In this document: positions 1-8,676 of the stretch, in pieces
Position numbering within the stretch: the first letter of the stretch is position 1
How the letters are laid out: every line of letters starts with the position of its first letter
Assembly: GCF_001941625.1 (NCBI RefSeq)
Contig: NZ_CP016076.1
Location: forward strand, 496,001-560,000
Reading direction: 5' to 3'
DNA: 64,000 bases
From: Actinoalloteichus fjordicus
Lineage (GTDB): Bacteria; Actinomycetota; Actinomycetes; Mycobacteriales; Pseudonocardiaceae
The notes under the pieces: model-generated
Database searches by the model: none
What the model saw: only the letters and a program-made list of their open reading frames with translations
Told to the model about the DNA's origin: nothing
Made by a program: the position numbers and the translations under genes

Positions 1-1
1 G

Positions 2-616
2 CTGCGCCGGGCCGTGTCGGCGGCGGGCGACCTGGGGGCGAGCACCGTGGTGGTGCATCCGCCGTTCCGCTGGCAGCGTCGCTACGCCGACGGCTTCGCC
101 GACCTGGTCGAGGAGCTGTATCAGAGCAGCGGCATCGCCGTGGCGGTGGAGAACATGTTCCCGCTGCGCCCGCCGAACCCCCGGCGCTTCGGGTCCAGGA
201 TGCAGGCGGCCCGGCTCCGGCCGATGGCCGCGCCCGCGCCGTTGCAGGTGTCGGCCTTCCGGCCGTCGCCGGACCCGACTGACGAGGGACATCGGCACTA
301 CACGCTGGATCTCTCGCACACCGCCGCCGCGCACGTCGACGCGATGGAGCTGGCGGCCAGGATGGGTAGTGGACTCCGACACATCCACCTGGCCGACGGC
401 AGCGGACTGGCCAAGGACCAGCACCTCCTGCCGGGTCGAGGCGAGCAGCCCTGCGGCCTGCTCTGCGAACATCTCGCGCAGAGCGACTTCGACGGCACCG
501 TCGTCGTGGAGGTCAACACCAGAAAGGCCCGGACGCCGGAGGATCGGGCGGCCGAGCTGGCCGAGGCCCTGGCCTTCGCGCGGCTGCATCTCTTCCGGGA
601 TTCCCTACAGTCCTGA
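2..616 (+). CDS. Sugar phosphate isomerase/epimerase-type TIM-barrel protein, 5' end outside window
   Basis: The reading frame is open from base 2, so the N-terminus lies upstream; about 204 residues are visible. The fold is that of the xylose-isomerase-like TIM barrel (AP_endonuc_2 family). Likely metal-binding acids lie at the ends of strands: VAVEN (about residue 47), LDLSH, HIHLADG and the final VVVEVN. These enzymes isomerise or epimerise small sugars or cleave DNA at AP sites; the substrate here cannot be read from sequence. It points toward the proline dehydrogenase gene, with a 322-base gap between them. Family assignment is fairly sure, exact function is not. Confidence 0.75.
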   Translation: MRRAVSAAGDLGASTVVVHPPFRWQRRYADGFADLVEELYQSSGIAVAVENMFPLRPPNPRRFGSRMQAARLRPMAAPAPLQVSAFRPSPDPTDEGHRHYTLDLSHTAAAHVDAMELAARMGSGLRHIHLADGSGLAKDQHLLPGRGEQPCGLLCEHLAQSDFDGTVVVEVNTRKARTPEDRAAELAEALAFARLHLFRDSLQS

Positions 617-938
617 GCCCGGTCACCGATCCGTCCCGAGGCGAGCGGCCGAGGCGGACACCCGGGTCGACGGCGGCGAGCACTCGCGCGTGGAATCCGC
701 GCGCCGAAGGGACAGCCGGGGCCGCCGATTCCGCCCGCCGGGACTGGTCGCTCTCCGGCATCGCGCGCCCGGCGTCCGGCCCGGCCGGAACGCTCGCCGA
801 CGGCGCCGTGCGCGGCCCCGTGCGAGGCGGGCAGGCGGTCGCCGTGCTGGTCACAGGGTGTGTCGGCTCCGTCGCGCCAGCTGCTCGTCACCAGCCCGGA
901 TGACGCGGCACGATGTTCGGCGTCGTACAGTGCCGCTC
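617..938. other. Gene-free spacer before proline dehydrogenase
   Basis: GC-rich spacer of 322 bases with no credible coding frame. The only signal seen is the promoter hexamer TACAGT at its 3' end. Confidence 0.5.
926..931 (+). promoter_or_regulatory. Probable -10 element of leaderless proline dehydrogenase
   Basis: TACAGT lies seven bases before the GTG at 939 and no Shine-Dalgarno sequence is present. This is the geometry of a leaderless actinobacterial transcript, and it recurs at many genes in this window. Confidence 0.5.
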
Positions 939-1865
939 GTGAACCCGCTGCGCAGTCTGATCCTCGCTGCGGCAGGCAACGATGCCCTACGCCGCCTGGT
1001 CGCCACCACTCCCGTCAGCCGTGACGTCGTACGTCGCTTCGTCGCAGGAGAGACGACCGCCGACGCGGTGGCCGTCGCTCGCGACCTCGTCGACTCCGGG
1101 CTGACCGTCACCCTCGACCACCTCGGTGAGGACACCACCGACAAGGCGCTGGCCGAGTCTTCCGTTCGGGCCTACCTCGACGTCCTGGACCGGCTTCGGG
1201 AGGAGGGACTGGCCTCCCGCGTCGAGGTCAGCGTCAAGCTCTCCGCCGTGGGCCAGGTCCTCGACGAGCGACTGGGTCTCGACAACGCCGCGCGGATCTG
1301 CGCGGCTGCCGAACAGGCGGGGACCACGGTCACCCTCGACATGGAGGACCACACCACCACCGACTCCACGCTGCGGGTGCTCGCCGAGCTGCGCCGGACC
1401 TGGCCGAGCACCGGCGGGGTGCTCCAGTCCTATCTGCATCGGACCAGGGCCGACGCGCAGGCGTTGGCGGGCGCGGGTTCGCGGGTGCGGCTGTGCAAGG
1501 GCGCCTACGCCGAGCCGGAGTCGGTCGCCTTCCCCACCATGCACGAGGTCGATCGCTCCTATGTCCAGTGTGCGAACGACCTCCTCGCGGGCGAGGGCTA
1601 CCCGATGTTCGCCACGCACGACCCCCGGCTGATCGAGATCGTCTCCGAGCAGGCGCGGCTCCACGAGCGGGCACCCGGCAGCTACGAGTTCCAGATGCTG
1701 CACGGCGTCCGTCCCGACGAGCAGCTTCGGCTGTCGGCGGCAGGGGAGACCGTGCGGGTGTACCTGCCGTACGGCCAGGAGTGGTACGGCTACCTGATGC
1801 GCCGACTCGCGGAGCGCCCGGCCAACACCGCGCTGTTCCTGCGGGCGTTGACGTCCCGACGCTGA
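939..1865 (+). CDS. Proline dehydrogenase (monofunctional PRODH)
   Basis: FAD-dependent enzyme that oxidises L-proline to pyrroline-5-carboxylate and feeds electrons to the respiratory chain. At 308 residues it has the usual size of a single-domain actinobacterial PRODH. Visible family motifs are LDHLGE near the N-terminus, YLHRT, RLCKGAY, and the C-terminal YLMRRLAERPAN, whose paired arginines and Glu bind the substrate in this family. The GTG at 939 was chosen because of the -10 hexamer at 926-931; ATG 900 and GTG 930 are alternatives. Its stop codon abuts the stop of proC on the other strand, so the catabolic and biosynthetic proline genes converge with no spacer. The P5C dehydrogenase partner is not in the window. 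Confidence 0.9.
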   Translation: MNPLRSLILAAAGNDALRRLVATTPVSRDVVRRFVAGETTADAVAVARDLVDSGLTVTLDHLGEDTTDKALAESSVRAYLDVLDRLREEGLASRVEVSVKLSAVGQVLDERLGLDNAARICAAAEQAGTTVTLDMEDHTTTDSTLRVLAELRRTWPSTGGVLQSYLHRTRADAQALAGAGSRVRLCKGAYAEPESVAFPTMHEVDRSYVQCANDLLAGEGYPMFATHDPRLIEIVSEQARLHERAPGSYEFQMLHGVRPDEQLRLSAAGETVRVYLPYGQEWYGYLMRRLAERPANTALFLRALTSRR

Positions 1866-2717
1866 TCAGCCCTGATCGGTCGTCGAGCCGATCTCGTGGG
1901 CTCGCCCGAGCTCGACGGACCGATCCCTGGCGGCCTCGATGGCGTCGAGCAGTGCGGCCCGGACCCCGTGCTTCTCCAGCTCCCGGATCGCCGCGATCGT
2001 GGTGCCCGCAGGCGAGGTGACCGCCTCCCGCAGCATCACCGGGTGGCCCTCGGCGCCGCGCAGCATCGTCGCCGCGCCGACGGCCGACTGCACGATCAGC
2101 TCGGCGGCCATCGCCCTGGGGATGCCCACCAGGATGCCCGCGTCGATCATCGCCTCGACGAGGTAGAAGAAGTAGGCCGGGCCGGAGCCGGACAGCGCGG
2201 TCACCGCGTCCTGCTGCCCCTCCGGCGCCCTGCGGACCTTGCCGACGCTGCCGAGCAGCTCCTCGACGAGATCGAGCTGCTCGTCGGTGGCGTGCCGCCC
2301 GGCGGAGATCACGCTCATTGCCTCGCCGACGAGCATCGGCGTGTTGGGCATGACCCGCACGACCGAGGTCCCCTCGGGCAGCCTCGCCTCGAACAGTCCG
2401 GTCGGCAGGCCCGCGCACAGGGACACGACCAGGCTGCGCGGCCGGTCGGAGCCGCCGCGGTGGGCCAGTCGCGGTTCGAGTTCGTCCAGCAGGGGCTCGA
2501 TGTCCTGCGGCTTGACCGCCACGACCAGTACGTCGGCCTCTTCGGCTGCGGCGGGCACGTCCACCGCCCGCACCCCGTAGCGCTCGGCCAGCTCGGCGGC
2601 ACGCTGCGGATGACGTTCGGTGAACAGCAGGTCCGAGGCGCGGCGGCCTGCGCTCAGCAGACCGGACAGCAGCGCCTCACCGATCTTCCCCGCACCCAGC
2701 ACGGCAATCTTGGTCAT
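1866..2717 (-). CDS. proC: Pyrroline-5-carboxylate reductase
   Basis: NAD(P)H-dependent last step of proline biosynthesis (P5C to L-proline), cytosolic; 283 residues. The N-terminal Rossmann motif GAGKIGEAL begins at about residue 7. The family signature region includes RVMPNTP and ALSGSGPAYFF, followed by the C-terminal helical dimerisation domain with VTSPAGTT. The ATG at 2717 was chosen over upstream codons because the Rossmann strand starts three residues later. It heads the conserved actinobacterial block proC, HTH protein, bS22, SDR, acyltransferase, HAD phosphatase, although here proC is on the opposite strand from the next genes. Confidence 0.96.
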   Translation of the reverse strand: MTKIAVLGAGKIGEALLSGLLSAGRRASDLLFTERHPQRAAELAERYGVRAVDVPAAAEEADVLVVAVKPQDIEPLLDELEPRLAHRGGSDRPRSLVVSLCAGLPTGLFEARLPEGTSVVRVMPNTPMLVGEAMSVISAGRHATDEQLDLVEELLGSVGKVRRAPEGQQDAVTALSGSGPAYFFYLVEAMIDAGILVGIPRAMAAELIVQSAVGAATMLRGAEGHPVMLREAVTSPAGTTIAAIRELEKHGVRAALLDAIEAARDRSVELGRAHEIGSTTDQG

Positions 2718-3709
2718 GGCGCCACAGCGTGCCGGCCGCCGCCGACCCCGCGCCACTCGCCGCGCAGCCGATACCGGCCGGGCAGCCCCCGGCTCGGCAC
2801 CCAGCTGATCCCCCGCCTGCGGTGACGATCCCTGCTCGTGCGGGCCGGCCCCGGGTGTCGGTGCCGGGCTCGGTCGCCTGCGGGGACCGCGAGACGGCGG
2901 CGGCCGGCCCGGCGGGGATTCGTTCGCAGCGCGTCACACGGTCGCGTGCGGACCGCAGTGGGTCGACCAGGGCCTAGGGCGGGTCCCCTGCGCGGGAATG
3001 CCACCGGGGTGCTCAGCGCGATCTGAGAGCCTGTCTCTGGTCCCGCTGGAGTCGTGAGCGGGGATTGGCGTGGCTGAGCTGCCAGGGGACAGGAGCGAGC
3101 CAGGACGGAGTGATGGCGACCGGCGACGCCGCAGATCGCCACGCCTGCCCCGCGCAACTCCGAAGGCAGGGATCGCAGACCGGCTCTGGGCCGTCCACAG
3201 CGCGGGGCGGCCGTGCCTCGGTCGCCGGCCGCTCAGGGTGGCTCTCCGGCCGTTCGGTGGGCTCTGTCCGGAGCCGCCGAGCACGCGGCACCGAAGCCGT
3301 CGCGGGCGAAAGCCGTGGATGCCGTAGCCGCCGGAGTCCGGCCCCCAGACCCGGATGTCGGACCGGCAGGCGGCGACGCCGGAGAACCCGCCGTCGTTCA
3401 CCGGACCGGGTCTGTTCGCCGGATCGGGGCTCGACGTCACCCGGTGGCGTCGTCCTACCCGGGTGGTCGCGTCGCAGTCGGCTGCCCGCCCTGCCCGGTC
3501 CACGTCGTCGCCGCCGTCGGGCACCCGCCTGTCGCGTAGGCAGGCGGACCGGGGCCGAGACCGTACTGCCCTGGTGGTGCCCCCGCGAGCCGTCTCGACT
3601 GTCGCAGCCACCCCAGATACCCCGTTACTCTCGGAGGAGCACATGCGTGTCGATACCGTCGGGAGGGGAAGCCCGGCGGCGCGACAGGTGCTGAAGGGTG
3701 CGATGACCC
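2718..3709. other. Gene-free region with one MITE copy
   Basis: About 990 bases between proC and the HTH gene. It holds MITE copy 1 (3027-3186); the rest is GC-rich with no frame that looks like protein. The promoters of proC and of the HTH/bS22 genes must lie here but no convincing hexamers were found. Confidence 0.5.
3027..3186 (+). mobile_element. MITE copy 1
   Basis: Non-coding element of 160 bases beginning GAGCCTGTCTCTGGTCC and ending in a diverged GATCGCAGACCGGCTC. It matches copy 5 (61546-61706) in the same orientation, including the internal stretch CGCCGCAGATCGCC. The left flank is TGA and the right flank TGG. The right inverted repeat is decayed, so this copy is probably old. Confidence 0.8.
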
Positions 3710-3922
3710 ATGTCCATGCAGGAGGAGCACACAGAGGGACTCGGACAGGTTCGGTTTCTGACGGTCGCGGAGGTGGCCGCGCTCATGCGCGTCTCCAAGA
3801 TGACCGTCTACCGACTCGTGCACTCGGGCGAGCTGCCCGCGGTGCGGGTGGGCCGGTCCTTCCGCGTTCAGGAGAAGGCAGTACACAGCTATCTGGACCG
3901 AGCGTATTTCGACGCGGGATGA
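3710..3922 (+). CDS. Small helix-turn-helix DNA-binding protein, excisionase/MerR type
   Basis: A 70-residue protein that is almost entirely one winged helix-turn-helix domain of the excisionase-like (HTH_17) class: FLTVAEVAALMRVSKMTVYR, then RLVHSGELPAVRVGRSF with the wing. No phage genes surround it, so the excisionase label is structural only. The position next to proC and immediately before the bS22 gene is conserved in actinobacteria (the Rv0500A position in Mycobacterium tuberculosis). ATG 3710 and ATG 3716 are both possible starts. DNA target unknown. Confidence 0.85.
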   Translation: MSMQEEHTEGLGQVRFLTVAEVAALMRVSKMTVYRLVHSGELPAVRVGRSFRVQEKAVHSYLDRAYFDAG

Positions 3923-4061
3923 GGTCGATGCGGCCCGGTCTAGAAGATCCGAAGCTCACAGGTACCCTGGAAGGCCGTTCGTGTCGTGTGCCTGCAACCT
4001 GCTCTGAGCGCACCAGCACGAGCCAGGTTCGACCACTCACAAGGACAGCGAGGAATCCCGG

Positions 4062-4163
4062 ATGGGCTCGGTTATCAAGAAGCGCCGCAAGCGGATGTCG
4101 AAGAAGAAGCACCGCAAGCTGCTTCGCAAGACCCGTGTGCAGCGGCGCAAGTTGGGCAAGTAG
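4062..4163 (+). CDS. Small ribosomal protein bS22 (AURKAIP1/COX24 domain)
   Basis: A 33-residue, extremely basic protein starting [19 protein letters not shown] and ending RRKLGK; about half the residues are Lys or Arg. It matches the small actinobacterial protein seen as bS22 in mycobacterial ribosome structures and often annotated as AURKAIP1/COX24. It would bind rRNA of the 30S subunit. It follows the HTH gene by 139 bases and is followed by a strong hairpin, so it is probably the last gene of a short transcript. Too short for ordinary gene finders, but the sequence is diagnostic. Confidence 0.93.
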   Translation: MGSVIKKRRKRMSKKKHRKLLRKTRVQRRKLGK

Positions 4164-4179
4164 ACCCGAGCCGCGCCAA

Positions 4180-4207
4180 GCGCCCGCACCTTCCACGGTG
4201 CGGGCGC
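4180..4207 (+). terminator. Hairpin terminator after bS22
   Basis: Perfect 11-bp inverted repeat, GCGCCCGCACC and GGTGCGGGCGC, with a 6-nt loop, 16 bases after the stop codon. No T-run follows, as is common in high-GC actinobacteria. Confidence 0.75.
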
Positions 4208-4292
4208 GCTCATGTCCGGCGCCGGTTCGTCGGCGACGACTTCTCCTCCTCGGTAGCATCACGGTGAGTCCGGCGCCGAGGGAGGAAACGTG

Positions 4293-5345
4293 ATGAAGCC
4301 TCGCGTGGTGCTGGTGACCGGCGTCGCGGGCTTCCTCGGCGGCAGTCTGGCGGCGCGGCTCGCGCGAGATCCCGAGGTCGAGCGGGTGCTGGGAGTGGAC
4401 GTCGTGCCGCCCGCACCCGAGCTTCGACATGCCCTGGGCCGGGCCGAATTCATCCGGGCCGACATTCGCAATCCGTTGATCGCCAAGGTGGTCGCCGCCG
4501 CCAGGGTGGACACCGTCGTGCACACCGCCGTCACCCCGTCGGCCTCGTCGCGAGGCAGCCGATCGGTGATGAAGGAGATGAACGTCCTCGGCACGATGCA
4601 GCTCCTCGCCGCGTGCCAGACGGCGCCGACCGTCGATCGGCTGGTGCTGAAGTCCTCCAGCGCCGTCTACGGCGCCAGCTCCCGCGACCCGGCGATGTTC
4701 ACCGAGCAGATGGGCCCCAAGGAGCTGCCCTCCGGCGGCTACGCCAAGGACGCCGCCGAGATCGAGGGCTACCTGCGCGCGTTCGGCAGGCGCAGGCCCG
4801 ATGTGGACATCACCACGCTGCGGTTCGTCAACTTCATCGGGCCGAACATCGACACGGCGCTGACCCGGTATTTCGCCCTGCCCGTCGTCCCGACGGTGCT
4901 GGGCCACGACGCTCGCGTGCAGCTGCTGCATCCCGAAGACGCCCTGGCGGTGCTCGAACGCGCCACGCTGTGTCGGCTGCCGGGCGTGTTCAACGTCGGC
5001 GGCGACGGCGTCATCATGCTGTCGCAGGCGGTGCGGCGGGCCGGGCGGGTGCCGTTGCCGGTGCCGAGCACCGCCGTGCGGCCGGTCGGCAATCTACTGC
5101 GCGGCACGCGGCTGCTGGATCTCTCCCCGGACCAGGTGCGATTCCTGAACTTCGGCCGGGTGCTCGACACGACGCTGCTCAAGGAGCGCTTCGGCTTCAC
5201 CCCGAGGTGGACCACCCGTCAGGCCTTCGACGACTTCGTGACGAGTCGCGGGCTCCGCCCGGTCGTCGATCAAGAGTGGCTCGCGACGGCCGAGCGCGGC
5301 ATGCGGAATCGAGCGGCGGCGGCACAGGCTGATCGGACCGGTTGA
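4293..5345 (+). CDS. NAD-dependent epimerase/dehydratase (extended SDR)
   Basis: A 350-residue extended short-chain dehydrogenase. The N-terminal Rossmann motif is TGVAGFLGG; a catalytic-type serine patch KSSSAVYG follows near residue 115. The active-site lysine is recognisable in YAKDAAE, but the tyrosine is two residues before it rather than four. ATG 4293 is preferred over GTG 4290 because GGAGG at 4281-4285 is then seven bases away. It sits at the position of mycobacterial galE2 (Rv0501), before the acyltransferase. Substrate unknown; the shifted tyrosine makes ordinary sugar epimerase chemistry uncertain. Confidence 0.85.
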   Translation: MKPRVVLVTGVAGFLGGSLAARLARDPEVERVLGVDVVPPAPELRHALGRAEFIRADIRNPLIAKVVAAARVDTVVHTAVTPSASSRGSRSVMKEMNVLGTMQLLAACQTAPTVDRLVLKSSSAVYGASSRDPAMFTEQMGPKELPSGGYAKDAAEIEGYLRAFGRRRPDVDITTLRFVNFIGPNIDTALTRYFALPVVPTVLGHDARVQLLHPEDALAVLERATLCRLPGVFNVGGDGVIMLSQAVRRAGRVPLPVPSTAVRPVGNLLRGTRLLDLSPDQVRFLNFGRVLDTTLLKERFGFTPRWTTRQAFDDFVTSRGLRPVVDQEWLATAERGMRNRAAAAQADRTG

Positions 5346-5521
5346 CCGGCGAGCCCGGCTCGATCGGCTCCGAGGTTCGGGCGGCAGAGTTGCCGCACAC
5401 CCTCCATACCGGGTTCTCGTCGGTGATCTCAGCGCGAGGCCGGAGCGGGGGAAGGTCCTCCAGCGGCGGGTGACCGATGCGGGACAGACGACCACAGGTG
5501 GCGACTAGGAGGAGGCAGACG

Positions 5522-6775
5522 GTGGCCGATGCTCGGGTGATCCCGTTGCATGCCGTCGATCGTCGGACGACGTCGACGGGTACGGGATCGCAGCGACGAG
5601 TCAAGGCGGTGCCCGATCTCGGGGCCGCCGGGTCCGGCGCCGAACTGCCCGGCTCGGCGTCCGAAGGGCAGCCGTCCGGGACGCAGACCGGATCTCCGAC
5701 CCCCGCCGAGACGAGCGGAACCGGCCACGAGACCTCCTCGGCGACAGCCGGCGGGGCTCGGCCGCCGGATCCCGCCTCCGCCGGACCAGGGGACGCTCGG
5801 GCCACGGGCGTGCGGGACCGGGCCACGGGGCAGGCCAACCCGGATCCCGCCCACGCAGGCGCCTCCCGAGCGGAGTCCGGACACTCGGGCTCCGGGGCGG
5901 GCTCGAGGGCTGCAGGCGCGGGGTCCGCAGATGCGGGCTGGGAGGAGCGGGCCGCCGAGGCGCTGGCCTTCCTACAGCGCAGGCTCACCGGCGACTATCG
6001 GGTGGACGACTTCGGCTTCGACCCCGACCTGACGGACTCGGTGTTCCTGCCCCCGCTGCGCCCGCTGTACGAGAAGTGGTTCCGGGTGGAGGCGCTCGGG
6101 CTGGACAACATCCCGACCGAGGGCGGCGCACTCGTGGTGGCGAACCACTCGGGCACCGTGCCGCTGGACGCCTTGATGACCACGGTGGCCATCCATGATC
6201 ACCATCCGGGTAGACGGCATCTGCGGATGCTCGGCGCCGACCTGGTGTTCCGGCTGCCCGTCGTCGGGGCGATTGCCAGGAAGGCGGGGCACACGCTGGC
6301 CTGCAATCCGGACGCGGAGCGGCTCCTGCGCGCGGGCGAGGTCGTCGGGGTCTGGCCGGAGGGCTTCAAGGGCATCGGCAAGCCGTTCCGAGACCGGTAC
6401 AAGCTGCAACGCTTCGGTCGGGGCGGCTTCGTCTCCGCCGCGCTGCGCACCGGGGTGCCCATCGTGCCGTGCTCGATCGTCGGAGCCGAGGAGACCTATC
6501 CGCTCCTCGGCGATCTCAAGCCGCTGGCGAGGCTGCTGGGACTGCCCTACTTCCCGGTCACGCCGCTCTTTCCCTGGCTCGGCCCGCTGGGGGCGATCCC
6601 GCTGCCCTCGAAGTGGTACATCGAGTTCGGCGAGCCGATCGTCACCGCCGACTTCGGCGAGGACGCCTGCGAGGACCCGATGCTGGTGTTCAACCTGACC
6701 GATCAGGTGCGCGAGACCATCCAGCAGACGCTGTATCGGCTGCTGGCCCGCCGGGGCGGCGTCTTCACCGACTGA
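5522..6775 (+). CDS. 1-acylglycerol-3-phosphate acyltransferase-like (PlsC/LPLAT) protein
   Basis: Membrane-associated acyltransferase of the PlsC superfamily, 417 residues. Residues 1-130 are Gly/Ala/Pro/Ser-rich and probably disordered. The catalytic domain begins near residue 145. The catalytic His motif is NHSGTVPLD, with six rather than four residues between His and Asp, and the glycerophosphate-binding motif is VWPEGFKG. GTG 5522 is set by AGGAGGAGG at 5507-5515. It follows the SDR and precedes the convergent HAD phosphatase, the order of Rv0501-Rv0502 with serB1 nearby. A role in phospholipid or other acyl-lipid synthesis is inferred. Confidence 0.85.
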   Translation: MADARVIPLHAVDRRTTSTGTGSQRRVKAVPDLGAAGSGAELPGSASEGQPSGTQTGSPTPAETSGTGHETSSATAGGARPPDPASAGPGDARATGVRDRATGQANPDPAHAGASRAESGHSGSGAGSRAAGAGSADAGWEERAAEALAFLQRRLTGDYRVDDFGFDPDLTDSVFLPPLRPLYEKWFRVEALGLDNIPTEGGALVVANHSGTVPLDALMTTVAIHDHHPGRRHLRMLGADLVFRLPVVGAIARKAGHTLACNPDAERLLRAGEVVGVWPEGFKGIGKPFRDRYKLQRFGRGGFVSAALRTGVPIVPCSIVGAEETYPLLGDLKPLARLLGLPYFPVTPLFPWLGPLGAIPLPSKWYIEFGEPIVTADFGEDACEDPMLVFNLTDQVRETIQQTLYRLLARRGGVFTD

Positions 6776-6862
6776 TCCGACCGATCTCGTCGAGGCCGGG
6801 TCTGCCGATGTTCGGCGAGCGGAGGCGCGTCGGGGCGGCGCCCGGCGTGGCGGGCGGCCTGG

Positions 6863-7768
6863 TCAGACGCGGGGGCGCTTGCGATACCGCAGGCCTGCGG
6901 CGACGGCACCGGCCAGTGCGCTCGCACCGAGGACCGAGTTGACCCCGATCCGAGCCGCACGCCTGCCGGTGCGGAAGTCTCTGATCTCCCAGCCCTGTCG
7001 CCGCGCGTGCTCCCGCAGCGTCTGGTCGGGGTTGACGGCGACGGCGGTGCCCACCGTGGTGAGCATCGGGATGTCGTTGGAGGAGTCCGAATAGGCGCTG
7101 CAGCGGCGCAGGTGGAGACCCTGTGCCGCAGCGAGCGCGCGGACCGCCTGGGCCTTCGACCTGCCGTGCAGGAGGTCACCGACCAGCCGACCTGTGTACA
7201 CGCCGTCTCGGCTCTCCGCGACCGTGCCGAGCGCACCGGTCAACCCCAGCCTGCGCGCGATCGTCTGGGCCAGTTCGACGGGGGTGGCGGTGACCAGCCA
7301 GACCCGCTGCCCGGCGTCCAGATGCATCTGGGCGAGTGCGCGGGTGCCGGTCCAGATCCGGTCGGCCATCAGCTCGTCGTAGATCTCCTCGCTGAGCTGG
7401 AGGATGTCCTCGACCTTGCGACCTGCCACGAAGGACAGTGCTTGTTCGCGGCTGGCCTGCACGTCCCCGGGATTCTCCCGTCCGCCCACCCGGAACTTGA
7501 CCTGCTGCCAGGCGAACCCAACCAGATCAGAGGTGGTGAAGAACTTGCGAGCGGCCAGACCTCTGGCGAAGTGGAACATCGATGCGCCCATCATCATCGT
7601 GTTGTCCACGTCGAAGAAGGCCGCAGCAGTCAGGTCGGGGCGCTGAAGATACTGGTCCCCCGCCTCGGGTGGTGGGGACGTCGCGGCCGCCTCGGCTGAA
7701 GCCTGCCCCGCGCGCGCAGCCCGCTCCTCCAGTTGCCGGCTGTTCTCGCGCTTCCGCCACAGTGGCAC
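6863..7768 (-). CDS. HAD-IB family phosphatase with C-terminal membrane segment
   Basis: HAD-superfamily subclass IB hydrolase of 301 residues. Motif I is FFDVDNT with the nucleophile Asp53 and Asp55; motif II is VTATP; the motif III lysine lies in GRSKA; motif IV is [12 protein letters not shown] helical cap lies between motifs I and II. The last 30 residues form a hydrophobic helix ending in a basic tail, which suggests membrane anchoring. Homologues are called SerB1 or phosphoserine phosphatase-like, but lipid phosphates are equally plausible given the neighbouring acyltransferase. Start GTG 7768. Confidence 0.88.
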   Translation of the reverse strand: MPLWRKRENSRQLEERAARAGQASAEAAATSPPPEAGDQYLQRPDLTAAAFFDVDNTMMMGASMFHFARGLAARKFFTTSDLVGFAWQQVKFRVGGRENPGDVQASREQALSFVAGRKVEDILQLSEEIYDELMADRIWTGTRALAQMHLDAGQRVWLVTATPVELAQTIARRLGLTGALGTVAESRDGVYTGRLVGDLLHGRSKAQAVRALAAAQGLHLRRCSAYSDSSNDIPMLTTVGTAVAVNPDQTLREHARRQGWEIRDFRTGRRAARIGVNSVLGASALAGAVAAGLRYRKRPRV

Positions 7769-7852
7769 CGCAGCGCCTCCAGATCCGGTGGTCCCTCCGC
7801 CTCGAATCGGACATTCGAGGTAATGCGGCTCCTAGCCTAGCGATCGACCTGA

Positions 7853-8003
7853 GAGCCCGTCTTCGATCCCTGCTTTCGGAGTTGCGTGGCGATCTGCGGC
7901 GTCGTCGTCGGTCGCCATGACTTCGTTATGGCTCGATCCTGTCGCCTGGCAGATCATCCGCGCCGATCCGCGCCCACGACTCCAGCGGGTCGAAGGCAGG
8001 CTC
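7853..8003 (-). mobile_element. MITE copy 2
   Basis: Non-coding element of about 151 bases in the opposite orientation to copies 1 and 5 and the same as copy 3. It begins GAGCCCGTCTTCGATCC and ends GAAGGCAGGCTC, flanked by TGA on the left and TGC on the right. The internal CGTTATGG hairpin remnant and GCGATCTGCGGCG block are shared with the others. A second element-like end, GAGCCCGTCGCCGATCCCC, starts at 8008. It lies just past the stop codon of the sigma factor gene. Confidence 0.75.
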
Positions 8004-8109
8004 TGCAGAGCCCGTCGCCGATCCCCGCTCGCGGACCGAGCAGGATCGCAGGCAGGACAGGAGCCGTGACGCGTCTTCCCCGCGCCGGGTGTGCGTGGAA
8101 AGGGTGTGA

Positions 8110-8676
8110 TCATCGCAGGCTCGTGCGCAGAAGTCCCGCCAGGCGCCGCACCGCGCGTTGCTGAAGGGCACGGACGGCTGCCTCGTTGCGGCCGAGCAGG
8201 TGGGCGGTCTCGGCGACGGACAGGCCGTAGAGAAAGCGCAGTCGCAGGCATTCCTGCTGGTCGGCAACGAGCCTGCCGAGTTGGCCCGTGACCTCGACGA
8301 GGGTCATCCGCGCAAGCACCTGTTGTTCTGGGTCCAAGGCCAGGTGATGCGCGGGGAGTCGGGAGTTGGGGTCCTCCGTGGGGACCTCCAGGCGGTGTCG
8401 GCTCGACTTCAGGTGATCGAAGACGAGGTTCCTGGCGATGGTGACGAGCCAGGCGCCGAGGTCGCGACCCTGGTAGCGCAGTGTTCCGATGCGCCGGAGC
8501 GCGCGGAGGAAGGTCTCGCTGGTCAGATCCTCGGCGAGGCCGTGGTCCCCGAGCCGATGCAGCGTGTACCGGTGGACGAGTCCCGCGTAGCGCCGGTAGA
8601 TCAGGGCGAAGGCCTGGGGGTCGCCTGCCTGGGCGGCCCTGACCAGTTCCCAGGCATCCGTCTCGGGCTTGGGCAT
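8110..8676 (-). CDS. ECF RNA polymerase sigma factor, BldN-like
   Basis: A 188-residue ECF sigma factor. Region 2 spans about residues 20-90 with LAEDLTSETFLRALRRI and GAWLVTIARNLV followed by DHLKSSRHRLEV; region 4 spans about 130-180 with LRFLYGLSVAETAHLLGR. The region 2 wording closely resembles Streptomyces BldN. The position between a HAD phosphatase and the rex-hemACD cluster also matches bldN in Streptomyces, so orthology is likely though inferred. ATG 8676 is fixed by GGGGAGGG just upstream. In Streptomyces an anti-sigma gene (rsbN) is adjacent; no membrane anti-sigma candidate is visible here. Confidence 0.88.
   Translation of the reverse strand: MPKPETDAWELVRAAQAGDPQAFALIYRRYAGLVHRYTLHRLGDHGLAEDLTSETFLRALRRIGTLRYQGRDLGAWLVTIARNLVFDHLKSSRHRLEVPTEDPNSRLPAHHLALDPEQQVLARMTLVEVTGQLGRLVADQQECLRLRFLYGLSVAETAHLLGRNEAAVRALQQRAVRRLAGLLRTSLR

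Noticed and set aside
369-938. Long upstream extension of the proline dehydrogenase frame
   Set aside because: It overlaps the isomerase gene in another frame, has Arg/Ser/Pro-rich shadow composition, and the enzyme core begins after 939.
2934-3644. Several open frames of 85-236 codons on both strands
   Set aside because: They run through the MITE and are Arg/Pro/Gly-rich without any domain; typical of non-coding high-GC DNA.
3710-3922. Prophage remnant suggested by an excisionase-like protein
   Set aside because: No integrase or attachment site; the gene has conserved chromosomal neighbours (proC, bS22).
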